DNA from: Marinilabiliaceae bacterium
GTDB taxonomy: Bacteria > Bacteroidota > Bacteroidia > Bacteroidales > Marinilabiliaceae
Reading direction: 5' to 3'
DNA length: 64,000 nucleotides
Assembly: GCA_016342595.1 (NCBI GenBank)
Contig: JAEINY010000004.1
Coordinates: forward strand, 1 to 64,000
Position numbers and translations under genes: made by a program. The first letter of the stretch is position 1; each line of letters opens with the position of its first letter. The notes under the pieces were generated by a model. The model made no database searches. It was not told the origin of the DNA and worked only from the letters and a program-made list of their open reading frames with translations. Below are positions 19,695 through 28,449 of the stretch, piece by piece.

Positions 19695-20336
19695 TTAGCT
19701 TTTCAGGAAATTATCAATTCCTGTTAAGATAGCTTTTGCATTGGCATTGCTTGCATCATATTGCAACGCTTTATTAGCAAAACCAATTGCTTTTTCAAAT
19801 ACTATCTCAGCTTTCGCTTTGATCGCATCCCACTGGTCTCTGTTTGCGTCAGTACGGCTATTCAAAATTGTTTGACCTTCTGAGTAGTGCTCGTTACTCA
19901 ATTTCACGTAATAAGTCACTAACATTTTTTTCATGTGACGTAAATACTTACTTGTTGAGTACTCTTCAATACCAGCAATTAATACTTTTTCCATCTCTTC
20001 ATTCTTACCCATTTTTTTGTAAGAATTGGCAATGTAATAAGTAGAAACATCCGCTTTATAACCTAATTTCTTAGACTCTTCAAAATATTTTAAAGCTTTC
20101 TCGTCATTTTTAATTTTACGAGCACTTGTTGCTGCATTATAAATCATGGCAGCGTCCATTTCTTCTTCACCCCAAGAAGCGATTGATTTCTCAAACAATT
20201 CCAAGGCTTGTTTGTAATTTTTCGCTCTCAACGCCTCATTTCCTTCATTCTTCATCTCTGCCGCACTTTTATCTTGGGCTACAGCCGTTCCCACAAAAAA
20301 CATGAATAAGAAGGATAAAGTTGCTAAATACTTCAT
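19695..20336 (-). CDS. Exported tetratricopeptide-repeat protein
   Basis: 213 aa with signal peptide (cleavage near VAQ, about residue 21) and three to four TPR motifs (AKNYKQALELFEKSI, DEKALKYFEESKKLGY). No enzymatic motif. Third exported TPR protein of the region. It lies 107 bp downstream of thrC on the same strand. Confidence 0.8.
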   Translation of the reverse strand: MKYLATLSFLFMFFVGTAVAQDKSAAEMKNEGNEALRAKNYKQALELFEKSIASWGEEEMDAAMIYNAATSARKIKNDEKALKYFEESKKLGYKADVSTYYIANSYKKMGKNEEMEKVLIAGIEEYSTSKYLRHMKKMLVTYYVKLSNEHYSEGQTILNSRTDANRDQWDAIKAKAEIVFEKAIGFANKALQYDASNANAKAILTGIDNFLKS

Positions 20337-20443
20337 AATAAAACTCTTTTAAATCATTTACAGTTATGTATCACTTCAACCGACCGTAAAAATAGGTTTT
20401 TTTTTAAAAAACCTTAAAAAACTCCGACTTTTTTTAGTCTTCT

Positions 20444-21754
20444 TCACGTTTTAAATACGCTGGAAGTTTCCAAAAAGCACTTCAGATCTGAATAATTTTT
20501 CGTTAACGCGGTTGTACTTTTAGTGCCATGCATAAATCGTTCCAGACGCTGTGGTTGCTGAATTTTTTGTTGTGTCTCCATCTCTACTGTCTCAGGAAAT
20601 TTTGCCGGATGAGCTGTGGCCAGAAAGATTCCTTTTTCATCCTTTTTAAGATTTTTCTGCAGGGCCCTATATCCTACTGCTCCGTGAGGATCAAGTACAT
20701 ACCTGTGCTTTTTAAAGACAATCCGAATAGTTTCTTTGATTTGCTCATCAGTAACAGATAAACCTGTTAAACAATCTTGAATTTTGTTTAAATTATTATC
20801 AAAGATGGTTTGAATACGCACAAAATTACTGGGATCTCCCACATCCATTGCATTAGCAGGTGTCGCAATACTGGGGGCAGGATGATAATTTCCTGTTTCC
20901 AGATAATGTGGTACAATATCATTTACATTCGTTGCGGCAACAAATCGTTTGACGGGTAAACCCATCTGCGCAGCAATAACACCGGCAGTTAAGTTTCCGA
21001 AGTTTCCACTTGGCACACAGATAACAGTGTCTTTCCAGTCTTGTCGCTTGATTTGTCCGAAAGCATAAAAATAATAGACCATTTGGGGCAGAAAGCGTGC
21101 CAGATTGATGGAGTTCGCTGACGTCAAAACAATCTCTTGTCTTAAAGCCTCATCCATAAAAGCCGTTTTTACCAGGCGTTGACAATCATCAAAGGTGCCT
21201 TTTACCTCAAGAGCCTGAATATTCTGCCCAAGTGTGGTAAATTGTTTTTCTTGCACCTCACTCACCAATCCTTCAGGATATAATATAATAACGTTAACAC
21301 CTTCTACTCCCAAAAAACCATTGGCTACAGCGCTGCCGGTGTCTCCCGAAGTAGCCACCAATACGTTAATGGGCTTCCCTCCATTTTCGGTGAATTGCGA
21401 CATGACACGAGCAAGGAAACGAGATCCGATATCTTTGAACGCTAAAGTGGGCCCGTGAAATAATTCTAAGGCTGATATTTCTTCGGAAACAGGAACAACA
21501 GGAATGGGGAAGTTAAAGGCTTCATCCGTGATTTGGTGGAACACTTCTTCCGGAATATCCGGACAGAAAAAATGCCTGAGTGTTTCAAAGCCAATCTCAC
21601 CCAACGATAAATTGGGTAGTTGCTGCCAGAATTCCTCGGGCATCACCGGAATGTGTTCCGGCATATAAAGCCCATTATCGGGTGCCAAACCTTGCAGGAC
21701 GGCATTTTTAAGATTACTGCTTAAGTTTTTATTATTGGTGCTGTAAAATTGCAT
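20444..21754 (-). CDS. thrC: Threonine synthase
   Basis: 436 aa PLP enzyme converting phosphohomoserine to threonine. The cofactor lysine is in HGPTLAFKDIGSRF; VATSGDTGSAVANGF and PSGNFGNLTAG are the PLP-phosphate and tail motifs. The N-terminus MQFYSTNNKN...APDNGLYMP is typical of the E. coli-type enzyme. Third gene of the threonine operon, 204 bp after the homoserine kinase-like gene. Confidence 0.96.
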   Translation of the reverse strand: MQFYSTNNKNLSSNLKNAVLQGLAPDNGLYMPEHIPVMPEEFWQQLPNLSLGEIGFETLRHFFCPDIPEEVFHQITDEAFNFPIPVVPVSEEISALELFHGPTLAFKDIGSRFLARVMSQFTENGGKPINVLVATSGDTGSAVANGFLGVEGVNVIILYPEGLVSEVQEKQFTTLGQNIQALEVKGTFDDCQRLVKTAFMDEALRQEIVLTSANSINLARFLPQMVYYFYAFGQIKRQDWKDTVICVPSGNFGNLTAGVIAAQMGLPVKRFVAATNVNDIVPHYLETGNYHPAPSIATPANAMDVGDPSNFVRIQTIFDNNLNKIQDCLTGLSVTDEQIKETIRIVFKKHRYVLDPHGAVGYRALQKNLKKDEKGIFLATAHPAKFPETVEMETQQKIQQPQRLERFMHGTKSTTALTKNYSDLKCFLETSSVFKT

Positions 21755-21958
21755 GGTGATTGATTTTTGTGCTTGGCTTCATGTTTTAACCCTTATATTC
21801 CATTTATATATAGGGAAATTAAAATGAAAATTAGTAACGCAAGTATAACTTTTAACTGTTTTAGTTTATTACCGCTTGGTTTTCGTGCAAAGCATGTCTT
21901 TGAAAAGACACGCCTCTTTATATAAAACCATCGTATTTCGTATTAACGGATCATCCAA

Positions 21959-23170
21959 TTATTCCTGAAGCAGTGTCAACATAAACTCTGTCTGATTCAG
22001 AAAACCAATACTTCCTTCCATCACAGATTCCTCATTATACTCCTGTACGGTATCTCCCGGGACCCCTGGACGGCGAATCAGAAACGGTACATGATCGCGT
22101 GTATGGGTGCGAATCTCACAAGGTGTAGGATGGTCTGGTAATAAGGCCACTGTAATTGATTCATTATGTTCACTCAGATACTTCAGAATGGGTGCGACCA
22201 CTAAGCGATCAATGTCTTCCAGTGTTTTTATCTTCAGTTCAACATCCCCTTCGTGCCCGGCTTCATCAGGTGCTTCGATGTGCAGGAATACGTAATCATT
22301 TGATTCCATCGCTTTCAAGGCCGCTTCCGCTTTGCCTGAATAGTTGGTATCAAACAATCCCGTAGCCCCTTCCACGAAGATGGATTCTAAACCGGCTAGC
22401 TTACCCAATCCGTGAATCAAATCAACAGCTGAAATCACCGCACCTTTATCAATCCCATAAAGCTCTTTCAATAATGGCATTTGCGGTTTATGACCGGGCG
22501 ACCAGGGCCAAATCATATTGGCCAGCGGCTTACCTTCCTTCTGACGTTTAATATTAACAGGATGCTCCGTCAACAGATCCCTGGATGCTAACATTAATTC
22601 CTGTAATAGTTTCGCTGTGTCTTCTGACTTTTCAGTAGCCGTTGGCAATACGTCTTTCACAGACGCACCGGGTACATCGTGGGGAGGAGTACAAGACACC
22701 CCATTCACCCCGTTTTTGATCACCAACACATTTCGGTAACTCACACCCGGATAAAACTGTACCCGATCATTACCCAGCTTTTCATTGAGCAGATGAATCA
22801 GTTGATGAGCCTCTTCAGTAGACACATGACCACCTGAGTGATTAACTAATTGGCCCTGGTGTTCAGTCACCAGGTTACAGCGAAAGACCAGATCGTTAGC
22901 CTGAATATCCACTCCCAATGCTGCAGCTTCCAACACCCCCCGTCCCTGGTAATATTTTTCAGCATCATAGCCCATGATGGTCATGTTGGCCACCTCGCTG
23001 CCCGGATGCAAGGAATCGGGCACCGTTTTCAATGTGCCACAACAGGCCTGCTGACACAATTGATCGATGTGTGGTGTGTGGGCCACCATCATTGGTGTTT
23101 TGTAGCCCAAGTGCTCAATGGGCCGATCGGCAAAGCCATCGGCTAATATTACCAGGTATTTCATGTTCAT
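21959..23170 (-). CDS. iPGM-like protein, probable homoserine kinase
   Basis: 403 aa of the alkaline-phosphatase/cofactor-independent phosphoglycerate mutase (ApgM-type) superfamily: VILADGFADRP (metal Asp), PGSEVANMTIMGY, NHSGGHVS, FLHIEAPDEAGHEGD and LLPDHPTPCE (metal-binding Asp/His). Bacteroidota lack a GHMP-type thrB here, and this family sits between thrA and thrC; homologues there are annotated as proposed homoserine kinases. That function follows from context, not from motifs. Start taken at ATG 23170 (23164 is an alternative), which avoids overlapping thrA. Confidence 0.85.
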   Translation of the reverse strand: MNMKYLVILADGFADRPIEHLGYKTPMMVAHTPHIDQLCQQACCGTLKTVPDSLHPGSEVANMTIMGYDAEKYYQGRGVLEAAALGVDIQANDLVFRCNLVTEHQGQLVNHSGGHVSTEEAHQLIHLLNEKLGNDRVQFYPGVSYRNVLVIKNGVNGVSCTPPHDVPGASVKDVLPTATEKSEDTAKLLQELMLASRDLLTEHPVNIKRQKEGKPLANMIWPWSPGHKPQMPLLKELYGIDKGAVISAVDLIHGLGKLAGLESIFVEGATGLFDTNYSGKAEAALKAMESNDYVFLHIEAPDEAGHEGDVELKIKTLEDIDRLVVAPILKYLSEHNESITVALLPDHPTPCEIRTHTRDHVPFLIRRPGVPGDTVQEYNEESVMEGSIGFLNQTEFMLTLLQE

Positions 23171-23177
23171 GGTTGGT

Positions 23178-25604
23178 TTATAGGTTAGCAACTTTTATTA
23201 TATCCGCAAATACACCCGCCGCTGTTACATCGGCTCCGGCACCGTATCCCTTGATCTCCATGGGATGATCAAAGTAATAATCAGATCGTAACAACACTTT
23301 ATTATTGCTATCCTCCAGTTTAAAAAAAGCATGATTGTTATCTACCTCGGCAAAACCCACTTTGGCTTTACCTTCTTTTAGCGATGCGGTATACCTTAAT
23401 ATATGACCGTTCTGTTCAGCTTTCAATCGCAATTGCTCAAAGGGAGCATCATATGCCTTTAGGCGCTCCATAAAAGCATCCACGGATTCATCCTGAAAAT
23501 ACTCAGTTGGCAGAAAAGAATCAATCTCAATATCCTCCTTTTCCAAAGGATAGTCACATTCGCGTGATAAAATTAATAATTTGCGTAATACATCAGTACC
23601 TTTGAGATCGATGCGCGGATCCGGTTCACTATATCCTTTTTCTTTCGCTTCCTTCACCACTTCCGAAAGTTTCCGGTCGGCCGAAACGGTATTAACAATG
23701 TAATTTAAGGTACCGGATAGTACGCCTTCCAGCTCCACAATGCGATCACCACTATTGATCAAACTATTGATGGTATTGATAATGGGTAGCCCCGCTCCCA
23801 CATTGGTTTCAAACAGATACTTCACGCCTTTTTCACGAGCCGTCTGCTTCAGCTTCTGATACTGCGCATAAGCCGATGAACTGGCTATTTTGTTGGCAGT
23901 GATCACCGAGATATTATGCTCCAGGATGTATTGATAGTGATGGGCTACTTTTTCACTGGCGGTGCAATCAACAAATACACTATTGGAATGGTTATTGGAA
24001 GCCATCTGCTCCACAAACTGATCGATACCCCCCGATTGACCATCCACTAATTGTTCAGACGCGTTCGTCAAATCCATTCCCCCTGCATCAAACAACATCT
24101 GACGGGAGTTGGCAATGCCCACCAGGCGAATCTTCAATTGCTCGGTATCCATCAACCGTTTAGCTTGCCGTTCAATTTTGTCCAGGAGGTTTTTACCAAC
24201 GGTACCAACGCCAGCCAGATACAGGTGAATCACCTGGTAGTGGCTCAGAAAGAATGCTTCATGCACCACATTTAAAGCCTTGCGCAGATCTTTGTTTTTC
24301 ACCACAAACGAGATATTTAGCTCGGAGGCTCCCTGGGCAATGGCATATATATTAACCCCGTTCTTCCCGATACTGTTAAACAGTTGTCCGGCTACGCCTG
24401 TGGTATGTTTCATGCCTTCACCCACAATGGCCACCACCGCCATATCATGATCTACGGCCACACCATTAATCTGCTTACGTTCAATTTCAAGGATAAATTC
24501 ATCCTGCAAGGCTTTTTGAGCCAATGCCGCATCTGCTGAGCTAATGACCACGCTGATGCTGTTTTCACTGGATGCCTGTGAGATCAGCACCACATTGATA
24601 TCCTCTTCCGCCAATGCTTTAAACAAGCGCATGGAGATACCGGATATACCAATCATACCCATTCCCTGCACGGTTATTAATGCCATCTCTTTAATAGAAG
24701 AAATTCCCTTTACCTTATGCGCCTCTGGCTGATTATCTTGCTGATCGATCAAGGTGCCGGCTGCTTCGGGATTAAATGTATTTTTAATCAATACCGGGAT
24801 ATTCTTTTGCAACACCGGAATAATGGTAGGTGGATAGATGACCTTTGCCCCAAAATGCGAGAGCTCCATAGCCTCGGCATAAGTAAGGTGATTGAGCGAA
24901 TAAGCCCAGCTAATGATACGCGGATCAGCCGACATGAATCCATCCACATCGGTCCATATTTCCAACACATCAGCATCCAATCCGGCGGCCAGGATAGCAG
25001 CTGAATAATCGGAGCCGCCACGGCCCAAAGTAGTGGTTTCACCTTTCTCATCAGATGCAATGTAACCAGGAAAAATGGCTACTTGTGGCTGATCCTGCAA
25101 GAGCTGATGAATATTTGGAAGGGAGACCTCCATTTTCACCTGGTGACCACTTCCATTCAGGTAGGTTTTAATCACCTCGCGACTATCGTACAAACGGGCA
25201 CCTTTAATTAAGTGACTGATAATTGCTGAAGAGAGCCGCTCACCGCACCCGGAAATGGTGTCATAACTTTTAGCACTCAGCTCACCGGTGAGGTTCACCC
25301 CTTTCAGGATGTCTTCCAATTCACTCCAAATGGGTGCTAATTGAGTTTGTACTGTTAACCCCAATGCCGGCGTAAATAACTCCTTAATAATTTGCAGGTG
25401 GGTATCTTTGAGTGATTTCAGTTGGTCTGTGTAAGATTCTCTGGCAGCCGCGGCATTGGCGGCACCAATCAAGCGATCGGTCACACCTCCTACTGCAGAA
25501 ACCACCACTGCTACTGGTTCACTGTTTTTTTCGACGATGCGCTTAACGTTTATCATGGCCATGGATGATCCCATGGATGTACCACCAAACTTAAGTACTT
25601 TCAT
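23178..25604 (-). CDS. thrA: Bifunctional aspartokinase / homoserine dehydrogenase I
   Basis: 808 aa from ATG 25604, which gives the canonical MKVLKFGGTSMG start; longer in-frame readings upstream overlap the leader peptide and are rejected. Aspartokinase domain (1-290), two ACT regulatory domains (about 310-450, ALITVQGMGM and VAIVGEGMKHT), homoserine dehydrogenase (about 460-808) with LAGVGTVGKNLL, DCTASEKVAHHY, ANKIASS and EPDPRIDLKGTDVLRKLL. Catalyses the first and third steps toward threonine and methionine. The next gene follows after 7 nt. Confidence 0.97.
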   Translation of the reverse strand: MKVLKFGGTSMGSSMAMINVKRIVEKNSEPVAVVVSAVGGVTDRLIGAANAAAARESYTDQLKSLKDTHLQIIKELFTPALGLTVQTQLAPIWSELEDILKGVNLTGELSAKSYDTISGCGERLSSAIISHLIKGARLYDSREVIKTYLNGSGHQVKMEVSLPNIHQLLQDQPQVAIFPGYIASDEKGETTTLGRGGSDYSAAILAAGLDADVLEIWTDVDGFMSADPRIISWAYSLNHLTYAEAMELSHFGAKVIYPPTIIPVLQKNIPVLIKNTFNPEAAGTLIDQQDNQPEAHKVKGISSIKEMALITVQGMGMIGISGISMRLFKALAEEDINVVLISQASSENSISVVISSADAALAQKALQDEFILEIERKQINGVAVDHDMAVVAIVGEGMKHTTGVAGQLFNSIGKNGVNIYAIAQGASELNISFVVKNKDLRKALNVVHEAFFLSHYQVIHLYLAGVGTVGKNLLDKIERQAKRLMDTEQLKIRLVGIANSRQMLFDAGGMDLTNASEQLVDGQSGGIDQFVEQMASNNHSNSVFVDCTASEKVAHHYQYILEHNISVITANKIASSSAYAQYQKLKQTAREKGVKYLFETNVGAGLPIINTINSLINSGDRIVELEGVLSGTLNYIVNTVSADRKLSEVVKEAKEKGYSEPDPRIDLKGTDVLRKLLILSRECDYPLEKEDIEIDSFLPTEYFQDESVDAFMERLKAYDAPFEQLRLKAEQNGHILRYTASLKEGKAKVGFAEVDNNHAFFKLEDSNNKVLLRSDYYFDHPMEIKGYGAGADVTAAGVFADIIKVANL

Positions 25605-25675
25605 ACTATTAAGATTTGATAAAATGAGTAGTAAAAAAATTGAATAATGAAACGAGACCTGAGAATATAAAAATG

Positions 25676-25735
25676 CTATACCCCCCAAGGGGTGATGGTA
25701 GATGTAATTGTGATGAAGAAATTACGAATAGTCAT
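25676..25735 (-). CDS. thrL: thr operon leader peptide (attenuator)
   Basis: 19 codons: MTIRNFFITITSTITPWGV and stop. Five Thr and four Ile, with an ITITSTIT run, the same design as E. coli ThrL, whose translation senses Thr/Ile-tRNA charging. A GC hairpin (ACCCC-TTGG-GGGGT) overlaps the end of the ORF and is followed by ATAGCATTTTTA. The ORF begins about 30 nt after a good promoter and ends 71 nt before thrA. Homology is by design only; a search of related genomes would settle it. Confidence 0.75.
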   Translation of the reverse strand: MTIRNFFITITSTITPWGV

Positions 25736-25765
25736 TTATTAGGTCTTTTTGGTAATGATTCATTG

Positions 25766-25795
25766 CAAAAATAGGCATAAAAATTAAAAAACAAA
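25766..25795 (-). promoter_or_regulatory. Promoter of the thr operon
   Basis: On the minus strand, TTTG (25795-25792), 18 nt, then TATTTTTG (25773-25766): an exact match to the Bacteroidota sigma-ABfr consensus, about 30 nt before the leader peptide. Confidence 0.75.
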
Positions 25796-26000
25796 ATTAA
25801 AGATGACTTTTGTTAGGTTTTATTGAAATTAATCATCGCAAAGACGCAGAGACGCCAGGCAGTTCTCAATAAGCTTAGAATTTACTTCCCTACTTCTACC
25901 GGATAGTTTTATAGAATAATCGGAATTTCTCTTTTGCAATAGGAGTTAACTAGTAGCTAGTTCACAAATTAATATTTTATAATTGAATGATGTATTCATC

Positions 26001-26050
26001 GGTTGAGCGAAGCGAAACCATCTTTGTGGCCCGATAGATATCCGAGCTAT
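26001..26050 (+). repeat. Dispersed repeat (GGTTGAGCGAAGCGAAA...CCCGG hairpin type)
   Basis: Begins GGTTGAGCGAAGCGAAA, continues CTTTGTGGCCC. The same sequence lies inverted at 61611-61660, where the 3' part forms a GGCCCGG/CCGGGCC hairpin. A short relic of it (cgcttcgcttcaacc) is at about 55388. Confidence 0.65.
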
Positions 26051-26154
26051 GTTGTTTTGCGTGGAATAGTTACACAGAGTACGCTGAGGCAAAAAGCATA
26101 AGGCAGTTCACAAAGGGTTATTATACCATCAATACAGCCAAGCATAAGTTATCC

Positions 26155-26208
26155 TCTCTGTGTCCCTCTGTGTTTTCTTCGTGCAGCTTTGTGTAACTTT
26201 TTTTGTAC
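26155..26208 (-). repeat. Purine-rich CACGAAGAA..CACAGAG dispersed repeat
   Basis: On the minus strand it reads CACGAAGAA, then two CACAGAG words. It matches 55162-55205 on the plus strand. Degenerate, non-coding. Confidence 0.5.
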
Positions 26209-26325
26209 GTACTACTAGTTTAAAATGGGATGGTTCCTATCTGAAATAAGATGATCCTCCCTTGAAACGAAAAGGTTCTCATTTTTTATTAGGATGGGCT
26301 TGCTTTTTGTTAGAACATTCTGGTT

Positions 26326-26461
26326 AAAAGTGAGAACAAGCTCACAAAAAACAAGCTTAAGCTCACTTTATGTGAGAATTTTCTCATTCAAAGTGAGACT
26401 CACCTCACTTTAAACTAGCCTTTTCTCACTTAAAGTGAGGTAAACGGATAAAAAAGTGAGC
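26326..26461. repeat. Cluster of CTCACTTT / AAAGTGAG words
   Basis: At least six copies of AAAGTGAG or CTCACTTT (e.g. at 26327, 26361, 26390, 26404, 26433, 26453) plus variants such as tgtgagaatt, in both orientations within 136 bp, forming several overlapping potential hairpins. Confidence 0.6.
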
Positions 26462-26531
26462 TTTCCGAGGGTCAAAGGGAGAATGACCGCTCAGAAAATT
26501 GGAATGACGGAAGCTCAGGCGAGCGTTATTC

Positions 26532-26570
26532 AACTCAAAACCAGATGCAAGCGCATCGGGTTTGAGTTTT
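26532..26570 (+). terminator. Terminator-like hairpin
   Basis: AACTCAAAACC pairs with GGGTTTGAGTT (one mismatch), with an inner GATGC/GCATC stem, followed by a T-run on the plus strand. It lies just past the convergent end of the 26587 gene and no plus-strand gene feeds it. Confidence 0.55.
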
Positions 26571-26586
26571 TTTATGTGGAAGCCAG

Positions 26587-27063
26587 TTAATTGTTCTGAA
26601 TGGACTCCCCTTTGCGTTTCCCCCTCGGGAAGCGGGTACTTAACTCTTTGGAGGCCTCATCGGCACCGGGTTGCCCCATACTAGCCGCATTCTTTAGTAC
26701 CTTATAGATAGATAATGACGCAGTATAAGCTTCACTGCCGGCCAGGGTCATGGTATCATTCACCTGGTTGCAGATGCGCTCCAATGGCGTAGCTAAATTC
26801 CGCAATGTTTTTACAGCCTCAAAATCGGCGCGTGCCGCAGGAATATTAATAAAGCTAGGGATGTAGTTGGGATACGCATTGGCATATTCCAATGACTTAT
26901 CCACAAAAGCAACCGTCTTATCCCCCATTTTGGGCAGCTCTTTGCGATCATCCGGAGCCAGGGTAATGAGCTTGGTCTCCAATATCGTTTTCAACAATTC
27001 GATGGCCCCTTTTACCTGCTCATTTTCTTCCTCTGTCAACTGAAATGATACTTTATTTTCCAT
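26587..27063 (-). CDS. Conserved-type hypothetical protein
   Basis: 158 aa from ATG 27063 (a TTG two codons upstream is less likely). Helical, no signal peptide or membrane segment, basic end (RFPRGKRKGES). Family not recognised by name; the style (LTEEENEQVKGAIELLKTIL..., ERICNQVNDTMTLAGSEAYTASLSIYK) is that of a small cytosolic helical-bundle protein. Confidence 0.7.
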   Translation of the reverse strand: MENKVSFQLTEEENEQVKGAIELLKTILETKLITLAPDDRKELPKMGDKTVAFVDKSLEYANAYPNYIPSFINIPAARADFEAVKTLRNLATPLERICNQVNDTMTLAGSEAYTASLSIYKVLKNAASMGQPGADEASKELSTRFPRGKRKGESIQNN

Positions 27064-27095
27064 AGTCAACTATTTTTAAGTTCGAATACTGTGAC

Positions 27096-27165
27096 TTATA
27101 CTGATATTAACCAACTGTAATAAGCAAAATGCTTTATCAAGCATTTTGATATACATTTGGTATTA
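27096..27165. mobile_element. Short non-autonomous element, copy A
   Basis: 64-bp body 27099-27162 (TACTG...TGGTA) between direct TTA duplications (27096-27098, 27163-27165). Contains a perfect 9-bp hairpin AAAATGCTT-TATC-AAGCATTTT. Its sequence matches the right half of copy B. Ends and target pattern are shared with copies B, C and D. Confidence 0.65.
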
Positions 27166-27327
27166 CCTCTTTCACTATTCAATTTAAGACGAAAAAAGGC
27201 AAAGATAAATATTGATTTTTTTCTTTTTTTGACATGATTAGGAGGCACTTGGGGGTTAGAAGCTAATTTAATAATACAGATAAAAAGTTGAAACCCTTCG
27301 GAGTTCAGAATAACAACCAACAATTTA

Positions 27328-27347
27328 CCACGGGTTTACACCCGCGG
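27328..27347. repeat. CCACGGGT...ACCCGCGG hairpin repeat
   Basis: Short stem CCaCGGGT-tta-cACCCGcGG followed by GCTATTCAAAT, a form I recall as a frequent intergenic hairpin in Bacteroidota. The rest of 27166-27548 holds nothing further. Confidence 0.4.
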
Positions 27348-27548
27348 CTATTCAAATTTAACCATTTTGAGGTTAGGGTTATACAGTAAATAAATCAAGT
27401 TAGAGTTTGTCTATTTTGATATCACTAATAAACTAATTATAATTCCGAATGGATTCCCCGTTATAATATAAACCTTTGCAGAACACCTTTATATTTCCAT
27501 TCTCGAAAAGGTGCGTTTAAAGAATTGAATCTATTAGGCAAATATCGG

Positions 27549-28136
27549 CTACAAGCCTACTACATCATTGCGAACTTCTTGTCGCCATTTCTTTCCATAT
27601 TTAGTATCCAAATATTCAAAAACATATTGGTTATACGATAGGATGCACTCAGTTGCTGGAGCACTACAGCCAAAATCAAAATATTTCACCCCATATTTCT
27701 TTTCAAAGGCATATTGCTTAGAATAGACAATTGGTGTAATTCCTCCAGATATCAGTAATCTTGGTTTATTTTCTGTCAAATCCTGTTTTGCTTTCTCTTC
27801 GTTTACCTCACAGTTAGATACGACCAGCAGATTCAAAACTGTTATAGATGTAGCTTTTAACACAAACATAGTATCGGTTGTTGTTGAGCTATAACCGTGT
27901 ACTTTCAATTTATATGTACCCGGTTTAATTCCTTTAAATTGAAAGAAACCCATACTATCCAGCTCTGTAATTTGTCTAATCTGTTCCAATTCAACAACTG
28001 CATTATCAGGTATTATTGTGTCATTGGTGATCACGACTTTAACGGTACCTGAGATCATATAATGCTCATGTCTCGTTTGTGCCTGGACACAATAAAGACA
28101 TAAAAATAGAGTGATAAATAGATAAAGTGTTTTCAT
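27549..28136 (-). CDS. Exported protein with carboxypeptidase-regulatory-like domain
   Basis: 195 aa; signal peptide to about residue 20 (CVQAQ). Residues about 25-95 form a beta-sandwich of the carboxypeptidase regulatory-like type (GFFQFKGIKPGTYKLKVHGY). The C-terminal part has FEKKYGVKYFDFGCSAP and FEYLDTKYGKKWRQEVRNDVVGL, a pattern I associate with small Bacteroidota hypothetical proteins. It starts 10 nt after the Roco C-terminal segment and may share its transcript. Confidence 0.7.
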   Translation of the reverse strand: MKTLYLFITLFLCLYCVQAQTRHEHYMISGTVKVVITNDTIIPDNAVVELEQIRQITELDSMGFFQFKGIKPGTYKLKVHGYSSTTTDTMFVLKATSITVLNLLVVSNCEVNEEKAKQDLTENKPRLLISGGITPIVYSKQYAFEKKYGVKYFDFGCSAPATECILSYNQYVFEYLDTKYGKKWRQEVRNDVVGL

Positions 28137-28146
28137 ACATGAATTC

Positions 28147-28449
28147 TTACAACTTCTTAATCAACTCCAGGGCGATTAGCGGTACGGATGGCATACCAAT
28201 ATTTTCCGCTATTTTGTTGTAGCTTTCGGCCAGGCTGACGCCAATGTCACGACCCCGTCGCACATTCTTAAGTGCCTTATAAATTTTGGAATTTTCATCT
28301 TTAAATTCGTTCCAAAAGCCACTAGCTTCTTCCTTAGCTACTGGTGAAGGATCTTGATCATTTATCTTTGCAGATTCCGCCTCTTGTAAAGCTTCTTCAA
28401 ATGCTTCAATGTCACCAATGGCATAATTAATTTCTTCCTGAGGCAATTT
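28147..28449 (-). pseudogene. C-terminal domain of the Roco protein, cut off by an in-frame TAG
   Basis: About 100 codons in exactly the same frame as the Roco gene, separated only by one TAG (28452-28450). Content: an acidic helical part (IEAFEEALQEAESAK), then FWNEFKDENSKIYKALKNV and AESYNKIAENIGMPSVPLIALELIKKL, which I recall as a C-terminal tail in LRR/COR and NTPase proteins of Bacteroidota and cyanobacteria. There is no ATG near its start; only TTG 28446 could initiate. A CAG-to-TAG change is the simplest explanation; readthrough or a separately translated partner remain possible. Confidence 0.65.

Larger units (their letters stand above)
25796..26586. other. Gene-free, repeat-rich intergenic region
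   Basis: No ORF is supported. It contains a cgcaaagacgcagagacgcc word near 25837, a dispersed hairpin repeat (26001-26050), purine-rich CACAGAG elements (26068-26110 and 26155-26208), and the CTCACTTT cluster at 26326-26461, each described separately. Confidence 0.6.

Noticed and set aside
23178-25688. Longer thrA with an 84-nt N-terminal extension
   Set aside because: The extension overlaps the leader peptide and its hairpin and precedes the universal MKVLKFGG start.
27096-27323. 75-aa minus-strand ORF
   Set aside because: Runs through mobile element copy A and low-complexity AT DNA.
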